A stretch of DNA of 64,000 nucleotides from an uncultured Prevotellaceae bacterium (lineage in GTDB: Bacteria > Bacteroidota > Bacteroidia > Bacteroidales > Bacteroidaceae). Every line of letters starts with the position of its first letter. Position 1 is the stretch's first letter. A program made the translations under genes and the position numbers. Positions 51,302-58,940 of this stretch are shown piece by piece. Location of the stretch: the NCBI GenBank assembly GCA_902799905.1, contig CADCCB010000024.1, positions 1 through 64,000 on the forward strand, given 5' to 3'. The notes below the pieces were generated by a model, which saw nothing but the letters and a program-made list of their open reading frames with translations, had not been told where the DNA came from and searched no databases.

Positions 51302-52939
51302 TTAGTAGCCAGGGTTCTGCTTGATATTGCCCTTCACCTGCTCTGCAGGAATGGCAAAGATATTCTTATCAGCAGTAAACTGGCGGCCTTCTTTCAAACC
51401 ACCCTTCCAGGTCCATTTGAAGTTATTGTCGCCACCAAACTTGTTGTAGCGAATCAGGTCTACACGGCGGCGGCCTTCGAAGTAGAACTCATGCTGCCAC
51501 TCGTCAAGGATATCATCAGTGGTGTAGGCAGTCTTCGTGGTGGTGTTAGCACGCTCGCGCAGGTCGTTCAGGTATTTCACACCTTCAGCAGTGGCCTGGT
51601 TGCCGTTCAGACGGGCAGTGGCTTCTGCATAGGTGATATAAGCCTCTGGCAGACGGAACAGGAAGAAGTCGGCATCGGGGAAGGTAGCGTCGCTACCTGC
51701 AGAACCGTCGGTCTTGAAGTTGGTGAACTTAGCCACGGCATAGCCGTCCTTGAAATCACCAGCATAGCCTTTTACGTTGTCAAGGGAGCGGGGATCAGGT
51801 TCCTTATCTTTCTCACCATAACTGCAGAACAAGGCACGATCGTCGCCAGCAGCGTCCTTCATGTCGTATGCCTGTGCACACTGCACTTCAGAAGGAACTC
51901 CATTCGGGAAGAACTTCAGAACCAAGTCTTTGCGTGCACGGTTACCACCCCAGTTCTGGCCTGTACCATTGGTGGCTACGCCATCGTTGGGATTGCTGTG
52001 CATATCAGCATCATAAGTACTGGCAATAACATAGAGTGAGGTAGCCCAACTGGTGGTGGTCAGACCGTCGCAGAGGATGGGGAAGATAGCCTCGTAGGCA
52101 GCATCCGTCTCGCCATTGTCGCCCATGAACAGCATCTGGTAGGCACTCCAGCCATTCTTACCTTCCGTGTTCAGACGGTAGTCGGAGTCTATCACCTTCT
52201 TGGCATAGGTGGCGGCATCCTGCCAGCGTGCCTCACCAGTGTAGACCTCAGCGTTCAGGTAGAGACGAGCCAGCAACATCCAAGCAGCAGCCTTGTCCAC
52301 ACGGCCATAGTTGGCATCGCTCGACTTCTTAGCCTTGGCTTCGCTCAGGTCAGCCTCGCACTCCTTCAACTCCTTCTCGATCCAAGCGAAGGCATCCTTA
52401 CGACTGATTTGCTCAGGCTCGGTGAGGGTCGTAGCGAAGGGGATATTGCCGAAGGCATCCATCAACATATAGTAGTGCAGGGCGCGGATGTATCGGATCT
52501 CAGCCGTCATCGTGGCGTTGTTGCCGCCAGCAATCTCCAGATAGTGGTTACAATAGGAGATACCTGTGGTCAGACGGGCGTAGTAACCATTGAGCATCGG
52601 GTGGCTGGCATCCCACGTGTTGTAGCAGAACTGCTCGATACCATCGTCACCCCAACTGCAGATAGCCTCGTCGGTGGTCAGTTCGTTTGAATTCCACAAC
52701 TGACGGATGAAGCCAGAGGTACCGCCGTCGAGACCGTCGATGTCGCAGTCGCCATTGGCTCCACCGTTACCAGGCAGGCCAATATTAGCATAGCACTTGT
52801 TGAACAGACCGTTGATGTTGACCTCAGTGTCCAGATTGGGGTTGATGGGGGTCACGTCCAGGTCTTTCGTGCATGAAGTCATACCGAGTGCCAGTGTGAG
52901 TGCTGTTATCGGAATGATATTTTTTATAATATGTTTCAT
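51302..52939 (-). CDS. susD: SusD-like starch-binding outer-membrane lipoprotein
   Basis: 545 residues. Lipoprotein signal MKHIIKNIIPITALTLALGMTSCTKD (Cys23). Characteristic SusD regions: TPINPNLDTEVNINGLFNKCYANIGL, then RALHYYMLMDAFGNIPFAT (TPR helix with the conserved pattern), AWMLLARLYLNAEVYTG, LPEAYITYAEATARLNG and a C-terminal FEGRRRVDLIRY. Acts as a lid over SusC and binds malto-oligosaccharides. Second gene of the operon, 22 bases after susC. Confidence 0.95.
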   Translation of the reverse strand: MKHIIKNIIPITALTLALGMTSCTKDLDVTPINPNLDTEVNINGLFNKCYANIGLPGNGGANGDCDIDGLDGGTSGFIRQLWNSNELTTDEAICSWGDDGIEQFCYNTWDASHPMLNGYYARLTTGISYCNHYLEIAGGNNATMTAEIRYIRALHYYMLMDAFGNIPFATTLTEPEQISRKDAFAWIEKELKECEADLSEAKAKKSSDANYGRVDKAAAWMLLARLYLNAEVYTGEARWQDAATYAKKVIDSDYRLNTEGKNGWSAYQMLFMGDNGETDAAYEAIFPILCDGLTTTSWATSLYVIASTYDADMHSNPNDGVATNGTGQNWGGNRARKDLVLKFFPNGVPSEVQCAQAYDMKDAAGDDRALFCSYGEKDKEPDPRSLDNVKGYAGDFKDGYAVAKFTNFKTDGSAGSDATFPDADFFLFRLPEAYITYAEATARLNGNQATAEGVKYLNDLRERANTTTKTAYTTDDILDEWQHEFYFEGRRRVDLIRYNKFGGDNNFKWTWKGGLKEGRQFTADKNIFAIPAEQVKGNIKQNPGY

Positions 52940-52961
52940 ATTCTATACTCCTTATTTATAT

Positions 52962-55900
52962 TTAGAAATTCAGGTTAAGACCCATAATGAATGAGATGGG
53001 ACGCGGATACATCTCGTTGTCATAGCCACTGAACACCTCGGGGTCGAGGCCCTTGTACTTAGTGATGGTGAAGACATTAGAGACGGTAGCATAGACACGG
53101 CCGTTGATGCCCTTGTACTTCTCGCCAGCCAGGAACTTGTCGAACGAGTAGCCCAGCGTGATGTTGTCGCACTTCAGGAACGAGGCATTGTGTACGTAAC
53201 GGTCTGAGAGTTGAGCGGTGAGGGTATAGGTCTGCCAGCCATCCTCCACCGACCTCACTGGACGGTTGGAGAGGTAGTTCGATGATGACCATACCTCATT
53301 GGGCTGTACGTTAGCCTGGCCAGACTCGATGTTGTTGAACACATAGTTGCCAAGGCTTGCACGCAGTGAGAAGCCGAAGTCGATGTTCTTGTACTCCAGA
53401 CGTGAACTGAGACCCATCGTCACAGGAGCAGCGGGGCTCTTGTAGAAGTAGCGGTCGGAGTTGGTAATCTGTCCGTCACCGTCACGGTCTACAACCACGT
53501 TCTCGAGGGCTTTGCCATTCTCATCGTATGCCTGCTGGAACACCCAGAAGGAGTTAGCGGGATGGCCCACCTGATGGTATTCCAGATACTTGTCAGTACC
53601 AATCTTGATGCCAGTGTTAGGGATGGGCGAACCATCGGCTGTGGCACCAGTCAGGTCTGTAATCTCGTTCTTGTTGTAAGTGATGTTGTAGTCAATCTGC
53701 CAGAACCAGTCTTTGGTCTGGATGGCCTTGATACCGATGCTACCTTCCACACCAGTGTTCTTCAGCGAACCGATGTTCTGCCATGCCTGGTTACGATAAG
53801 CCGAGAGGGCTACGGTGGGCGAATAGTTCAGCAGGTCGGTAGTCTTACGATAGTAGTAGTCCACACCCAGGGTGAGACGCTGGTTGAAGAAGCCCAGGTC
53901 GAGACCTACGTTATAGGTCGTGGTGGTCTCCCACTTCAGGTCGGGCGTATAGTTATCAGGACGATAGAGCACGCCCTGCTTGCCATCGACGTCGAGCAGA
54001 GGATAGAAACCGTTGGTACCAGTGCTCATCGAGTAGGTGGGAATCCAAGCATAGTCGTTGTTCACGTCCTGCTGACCGGTCTTACCCCAACCCAGACGCA
54101 ACTTAGCATCGCTCAGCCATTCAACGTTCTTCATGAAGCCCTCCTGGTTGATGCGCCATGCAAGAGCCACAGAGGGGAACAGCGACCAGCGGTTGTCCTT
54201 GTGGAAGCGTGACGATCCGTCGTTACGCAGAGTAGCGGTGAGCATGTAGCGCTCCATGAGCGTGTAGTTCATACGTCCGAACCACGACACAAGATAGTTC
54301 TCAGTCTTGAATACATAAGGTGTATGGGGATATTCCTCACCTGCCTTGGTAGCGTTGGTAGAGGGATAAGTGCCCACATAGTCGTTATACTGCGAACGCC
54401 AAAAGCGCTGCCACTCGTAACCACCCATGATATCGAAGTGGTGGTTCTCGTTGAAGTCCTTATAGTACTGTGCGTAGGCCGAGAGTGACAGGTTACGCTT
54501 GGTAATGGTCTCAGAACCGTTGGATCCGAAGTAGATAAACTGCGGTGAGGCCGATGTAGCAGAGCGATACTGAGTACCCTTGGAGATATCAGCACCCAGG
54601 GTCACATGCAAGCGGAGATCCTCAAAGCCGTGGATCTTATAGTCAATGTCGGCACTGCCGATGAAAGAACGGCTGTGGGCTGACTCTGAACGCTCGTCGA
54701 GGATAGCCAGTGGGTTCTTCGTAGCCAGGTTGTTGTAGGTGTAGGGCCAAGCAGGGTCTCCATAAGCACCAGCCTGAGGCCATTCAAAGTAACCGCCAAA
54801 GTTTTGCAGTGTGCTGGCTTCGAGGGCACCCAGCAGATTCTTATGATACTGCGAAGTATAGGCATAGGGATCCTGAGTGGGGTCCATTCGGAAAGCAGAG
54901 CCCACGGCCTCACCGTCGGCATAGACAGTGTGGGCATACATGCCCTTGGCGTTGAGGTTCATCGTCAGGTGGTCGTCAAGCAGCGAGGGGTTCAGGTTCA
55001 CCGAAGCGGTATAACGACTGAAATCACCAGTACGCAGTGTACCTTCCTGGTCGGTATAGCCCAGCGAGATGCGGTAGGGCAGATTCTTCAGAGAACCAGT
55101 CAGCGTCACATTGTGGTCGTTAGACAGGGCGGTACGGTAGATCAGGTCCTGCCAGTCGGTATTGGCTGTTCCCATGGCGTTGTAAGCATCGCTACCCTCG
55201 CCCCAGATGTCGCGGATAAATGCGCGATACTGGTCACCATCCATCACGTCGAGGGTGTTCTTGTTCTTACTGATGGTCACGCTAGCACTATACGAAAGTT
55301 GTGGAGCCTGACCCTTGCGGCCTTTCTTCGTGTTGATGATGATAACACCGTTAGAACCACGGCTACCATAGATAGCGGTGGCAGAGGCGTCTTTCAGCAC
55401 GTTGAACGACTCGATGTCCTGTGGGTTGATGGTCGAGAGGAGGTTAGCCACACCCTTCACACCATTGTTGTCCATAGGCACACCATCGATCACGATAAGA
55501 GGATCATTGCTGGCGTTCAGTGACGAGCCACCACGGATACGGATGTTCATCTTACCACCAGGGGTACCGTCGTCAGAGACAACGCTCACACCGGCAATCT
55601 TACCCTGCATCATGTCCTGAGGGTTCACCACGACGCCCTTGTTCTTCGTGTCGGGCTTCAGGGCGGTCACAGAACCGGTCAAGTCACTCTTCTTGGCAAC
55701 GCCATAACCGATGACCACTACGTCATTCAGCACGGTGGCATCTTCCTGAAGAGTCACAACAACACTGGGAGCGGCCTTCACCGTAGCAGCCTGATAACCC
55801 ATGTAGGTCACTTGGAGGTCGGCTCCCTGATTGGCTTGTACGGTGAAGTTACCATCAAAGTCGGTCAACGCAGCGGTCTGGGTACCCAACACGCGAACGG

Positions 55901-56042
55901 TAGCGCCGATGATAGCCTCACCTGTAGCATCTTTCACATGGCCTTTAACAGTAATCTGTGCAAAGGCTCCTACCGACAGGAACAGACAGGCCACGAGTGC
56001 CATCAACCTGAACGGTAATCTAATGTTTACCTGCTTCATCAT
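52962..56042 (-). CDS. susC: SusC-like TonB-dependent starch oligosaccharide transporter
   Basis: 1026 residues. Signal peptide (MALVACLFLSVGAFAQ), a carboxypeptidase D-like domain (ITVKGHVKDATGEAIIGATVRVLGT), then the SusC plug (DVVVIGYGVAKKSDLTGSV, KDASATAIYGSRGSNGVIIINTKKG) and a barrel ending in SFIMGLNLNF. Imports malto-oligosaccharides across the outer membrane with SusD, driven by TonB. First gene of a six-gene operon; -7 box at 56114-56121 and operator at 56178-56189. Confidence 0.97.
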   Translation of the reverse strand: MMKQVNIRLPFRLMALVACLFLSVGAFAQITVKGHVKDATGEAIIGATVRVLGTQTAALTDFDGNFTVQANQGADLQVTYMGYQAATVKAAPSVVVTLQEDATVLNDVVVIGYGVAKKSDLTGSVTALKPDTKNKGVVVNPQDMMQGKIAGVSVVSDDGTPGGKMNIRIRGGSSLNASNDPLIVIDGVPMDNNGVKGVANLLSTINPQDIESFNVLKDASATAIYGSRGSNGVIIINTKKGRKGQAPQLSYSASVTISKNKNTLDVMDGDQYRAFIRDIWGEGSDAYNAMGTANTDWQDLIYRTALSNDHNVTLTGSLKNLPYRISLGYTDQEGTLRTGDFSRYTASVNLNPSLLDDHLTMNLNAKGMYAHTVYADGEAVGSAFRMDPTQDPYAYTSQYHKNLLGALEASTLQNFGGYFEWPQAGAYGDPAWPYTYNNLATKNPLAILDERSESAHSRSFIGSADIDYKIHGFEDLRLHVTLGADISKGTQYRSATSASPQFIYFGSNGSETITKRNLSLSAYAQYYKDFNENHHFDIMGGYEWQRFWRSQYNDYVGTYPSTNATKAGEEYPHTPYVFKTENYLVSWFGRMNYTLMERYMLTATLRNDGSSRFHKDNRWSLFPSVALAWRINQEGFMKNVEWLSDAKLRLGWGKTGQQDVNNDYAWIPTYSMSTGTNGFYPLLDVDGKQGVLYRPDNYTPDLKWETTTTYNVGLDLGFFNQRLTLGVDYYYRKTTDLLNYSPTVALSAYRNQAWQNIGSLKNTGVEGSIGIKAIQTKDWFWQIDYNITYNKNEITDLTGATADGSPIPNTGIKIGTDKYLEYHQVGHPANSFWVFQQAYDENGKALENVVVDRDGDGQITNSDRYFYKSPAAPVTMGLSSRLEYKNIDFGFSLRASLGNYVFNNIESGQANVQPNEVWSSSNYLSNRPVRSVEDGWQTYTLTAQLSDRYVHNASFLKCDNITLGYSFDKFLAGEKYKGINGRVYATVSNVFTITKYKGLDPEVFSGYDNEMYPRPISFIMGLNLNF

Positions 56043-56113
56043 TACATTTAATTAGGTTTAAAATTTAGTTAGTATTATTATTTGCAATTGGTTATATAGA
56101 CCTTCTTTCGGTG

Positions 56114-56121
56114 CAAAGGTA
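56114..56121 (-). promoter_or_regulatory. -7 box of the susC operon
   Basis: TACCTTTG on the minus strand. No -33 TTTG at 19-20 bp. Its centre is 66.0 bp from the operator centre. Predicted leader about 70 bases. Confidence 0.7.
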
Positions 56122-56177
56122 AGTTTTATTTACTCTCATTGTACTTTTTTTTTATAAAATTCGTTATCTATTCAAAT

Positions 56178-56189
56178 GCAATCGTTTGC
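56178..56189. promoter_or_regulatory. LacI-family-type operator shared by susC and the lacI-type gene
   Basis: GCAATCGTTTGC (central CG at 56183/56184) with one mismatch from perfect symmetry; flanks extend to TGCAATCGTTTGCA. Exactly 66.0 bp from the -7 box centres of both divergent promoters. Confidence 0.8.
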
Positions 56190-56245
56190 ATGCAACTCCT
56201 GTCAATAAAATGACTAAAGGAGACCTCTATAGAAAAAGTTTTGCC

Positions 56246-56253
56246 TAAATTTG
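56246..56253 (+). promoter_or_regulatory. -7 box of the LacI-type regulator gene
   Basis: TAAATTTG, about 28 bases before ATG 56281. Also 66.0 bp from the shared operator, so the regulator may control itself. Confidence 0.65.
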
Positions 56254-56280
56254 CATTGCAATCTAAAGGTCTGAAACCTA

Positions 56281-57306
56281 ATGAACGATAAGACGACGCT
56301 GACAATGAAGGACATAGCACGGGAACTTGGTGTTTCCGTCGCTACGGTATCGCGTGCATTGAAGGACTCGCCTCACATCTCGTCAGAGCAACGGGAGCGC
56401 ATCAAGCAGTATGCCCAAGAGCATCATTTCACTCCTAACACCATTGCCGAGTCATTGCGCCACAGTCGCGTTCAACCCATGAAGGTCATTGGCGTCATTG
56501 TACCGGAATTCGTACACTACTATTTCTCCACAATCCTCAAAGGTATCGAGGAGGAGGCCGAAGCCCACGGCTACCGCGTGATGGTAGCCCAGAGTGGCGA
56601 GCAATACGAACGTGAGGTTCGCCTCTGCCAGTCGTTCTATGAGAACAAGGTTTGCGGCATCATTGTCTCTCAGGCGAAGGACACCCATCACTATGAGCAC
56701 TTCCAGCGCCTCATTGATGCCGGCGTGCCGTTGGTCTTCTATGATAGAATATGTACGGGCGTGAACGCCAGCCGTGTGGTGGTCGATGACTATACGGGGG
56801 CTTTCAATGCGGTGGAATATCTGATCAGGACTGGTTGCAGGCGTATTGCCTACTATGGCTCCCAGATGAATCTGGAGATAGCGAAGAACCGCTTTAATGG
56901 TTATAAGGATGCCCTGCTGAAACATAGGCTGCCGTTTGATGAGTGTCTGACCCGCATCTGCGACAATCGTATGGATGCTGAGATCATCACCCCTGAACTG
57001 TTTGACGGCGACTACTACCCAGACGCCTTCTTCGCCGTAAACGACGACACGGCCATCGGCATCCTCCACGCGGTGAAGCGCATGGGGCTACGAGTTCCAG
57101 AAGACATCAGCATCTGCGGATTCACTAACGGCGACCGCGCCATGGCCTGCGACCCGATGCTGACCACCGTCGAGCAGCGTGGTGTCATGGTGGGTGAAGA
57201 GGCTGCCAGCATCCTCATCGGCCAGGTGGAGGGTACCATTCCCAAGGCCAAGACAGAGAGGCGCATCGTCCGTACCCGCCTCATTATTCGCGGAACGACA
57301 AGGTGA
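56281..57306 (+). CDS. LacI-family regulator of the starch locus
   Basis: 341 residues. N-terminal helix-turn-helix and hinge: TLTMKDIARELGVSVATVSRALKDSPHISSEQRERIKQYAQEHHFTPNTIAESLRHSR (about 6-63). A periplasmic-binding-protein-like effector domain follows (VIGVIVPEFVHYYFSTILKGIEEEA, then PDAFFAVNDDTAIGIL and ISICGFTNGDRAM). It probably senses a malto-oligosaccharide; the ligand is inferred from context. It takes the place of the SusR regulator of B. thetaiotaomicron, which is an unrelated family. Divergent from susC; the shared operator is its likely binding site. Confidence 0.93.
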   Translation: MNDKTTLTMKDIARELGVSVATVSRALKDSPHISSEQRERIKQYAQEHHFTPNTIAESLRHSRVQPMKVIGVIVPEFVHYYFSTILKGIEEEAEAHGYRVMVAQSGEQYEREVRLCQSFYENKVCGIIVSQAKDTHHYEHFQRLIDAGVPLVFYDRICTGVNASRVVVDDYTGAFNAVEYLIRTGCRRIAYYGSQMNLEIAKNRFNGYKDALLKHRLPFDECLTRICDNRMDAEIITPELFDGDYYPDAFFAVNDDTAIGILHAVKRMGLRVPEDISICGFTNGDRAMACDPMLTTVEQRGVMVGEEAASILIGQVEGTIPKAKTERRIVRTRLIIRGTTR

Positions 57307-57311
57307 GAATG

Positions 57312-57426
57312 CCCCCGGAGTCAGGGGGATGGAGGTCTGAACAAGCGCAGACATCCATATATTGAAATAATGTTTAGATGAGTCTGATGAACGCTTGTTC
57401 AGACCACCACCCCCTGACTCGGGGGG
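57312..57426. repeat. Long inverted repeat (MITE-like) between the regulator and transporter genes
   Basis: Arms 57312-57347 and 57392-57426. The inner 14 bases (GGTCTGAACAAGCG) and an 11-base GAGTCAGGGGG block are perfect, separated by a short mismatch. CAGAC/GTCTG (57348-57352, 57382-57386) extends the stem. The loop is AT-rich. It fills most of the 128-base gap and ends eight bases before the transporter ATG. Confidence 0.85.
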
Positions 57427-57434
57427 TCAACAAC

Positions 57435-58802
57435 ATGAAACAGAAACCGAATTTAAGTTTTTGGAAACTCTGGAACCTGAGTTTCGGATTCTTTGGAGTA
57501 CAGATAGCCTATGCACTCCAAAGCGCAAACATCTCTCGCATCTTCAGAACGCTGGGGGCAGACCCTCACGACCTGAGTTTCTTCTGGATACTGCCGCCCC
57601 TGATGGGCATTCTGGTACAGCCCATTGTGGGCACGTTCAGCGACAAGACATGGACGCGCTTCGGACGCCGTATACCTTATTTATTTATAGGAGCCGCCAT
57701 GGCCGTGGCCGTGATGTGCCTGCTGCCCAATGCAGGCTCACTGGGACTGCGCAACGTCACCTACGTGCTCATCTTCGGCCTCTTCGCCCTGATGCTGCTC
57801 GACACCAGCATCAACATGGCCATGCAGCCGTTTAAGATGATGGTGGGCGACATGGTGAACGAGGAGCAGAAAGCCAAAGCCTACAGCATCCAGTCGTTCC
57901 TGTGCAATGCAGGATCGGTGGTAGGATTCGTGTTCCCGTTCTTCTTTGCCTGGATTGGTCTGAAGAACGTAGCCCCTGATGGTGTCGTGCCCGACACCGT
58001 AGTTTGGTCGTTCTATATCGGAGCCATCATCCTAATTCTGTGCGTACTCTACACCACGCTGAAGGTGAAGGAGTGGCCGCCAAAGGAGTATGCGGAGTAC
58101 AACCCCTCTACGGCTCAGAAGGAGGAAAAGGCCAACTGGTTCACCCTGCTGAAGAATGCCCCCTCCACCTTCTGGACGGTCGGACTGGTACAGTTCTTCT
58201 GCTGGGCAGCCTTCCTCTACATGTGGACCTACGTGGTCGATGCTGTGTCTCTGACCGTATGGGGCACGGCTGACCCTAAGACCGAAGCCTATCAGGAGGC
58301 AGCCAACTGGACGGGCATACTCTATGCCGTTCAGGCTATGGGCAGCGTGGCATGGGCTACCATTCTGCCACGCTTCAAGAACCGCAAGATGGCCTATGCG
58401 TCCAGTCTGGTACTAGGCGGCTGGGGCTTTGCCCTCATCCCCTTCTTCCACTTCAGTTTCCCCGTATCAGTTGTCGATGCACCTACTGGCGAGGCATTCA
58501 TGATGGTCATCCAGGCCCAATACCTGCAGTTCATCCCCTTCCTCCTCATCGGCTGTGCTTGGGCTGCGATGCTGGCCATGCCGTTCACCTTCGTCACCAA
58601 CGCCTTGCAGGGCTACGGTCACATGGGAGCCTATCTGGGACTGTTCAACGGCACTATCTGCCTGCCGCAGATTGTCGCCGCCCTCTGTGGAGGCACCATT
58701 CTCCACTGGGTGGGCAGCGATCAGGGGCACATGATGTATGTGGCTGGAGGATTGCTCGTAGCAGGTGCCTTGAGCGTTTCCCTGATCAAGGCATCCAAAT
58801 GA
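57435..58802 (+). CDS. MFS sugar transporter, SLC45/maltose-type
   Basis: 455 residues from ATG 57435 (MKQKPNLSFWKLWNLSFGFFGVQIAYALQ); an upstream in-frame ATG (57378) would place 19 residues inside the inverted-repeat arm. Twelve membrane segments. FGFFGVQIAYALQSANISRIF and VGTFSDKTWTRFGRRIPYLF are typical of the SLC45/sucrose-maltose symporter group. It likely carries maltose or malto-oligosaccharides from periplasm to cytoplasm, where 4-alpha-glucanotransferase acts on them. Transcription from the regulator promoter through the hairpin is probable. Confidence 0.9.
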   Translation: MKQKPNLSFWKLWNLSFGFFGVQIAYALQSANISRIFRTLGADPHDLSFFWILPPLMGILVQPIVGTFSDKTWTRFGRRIPYLFIGAAMAVAVMCLLPNAGSLGLRNVTYVLIFGLFALMLLDTSINMAMQPFKMMVGDMVNEEQKAKAYSIQSFLCNAGSVVGFVFPFFFAWIGLKNVAPDGVVPDTVVWSFYIGAIILILCVLYTTLKVKEWPPKEYAEYNPSTAQKEEKANWFTLLKNAPSTFWTVGLVQFFCWAAFLYMWTYVVDAVSLTVWGTADPKTEAYQEAANWTGILYAVQAMGSVAWATILPRFKNRKMAYASSLVLGGWGFALIPFFHFSFPVSVVDAPTGEAFMMVIQAQYLQFIPFLLIGCAWAAMLAMPFTFVTNALQGYGHMGAYLGLFNGTICLPQIVAALCGGTILHWVGSDQGHMMYVAGGLLVAGALSVSLIKASK

Positions 58803-58818
58803 AGCACCAGTAGGGTGT

Positions 58819-58830
58819 GCAATCGTTTGC
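58819..58830. promoter_or_regulatory. LacI-family-type operator upstream of malQ
   Basis: GCAATCGTTTGC, identical to the site at 56178-56189. Its centre (58824/58825) is exactly 66.0 bp from the malQ -7 box centre. Confidence 0.8.
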
Positions 58831-58886
58831 GCAGTTAGCAAGACCGAAAGTAAGTCACAGGAGATGACTATATGACAAAAATATCG

Positions 58887-58894
58887 TACTTTTG
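58887..58894 (+). promoter_or_regulatory. -7 box of malQ
   Basis: TACTTTTG, predicting a leader of about 43 bases to ATG 58941. No -33 TTTG at the usual place. Confidence 0.65.
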
Positions 58895-58940
58895 ACCTTG
58901 AAATGCGAACTTATTATCAACGAACCAATAACTAACGCAT

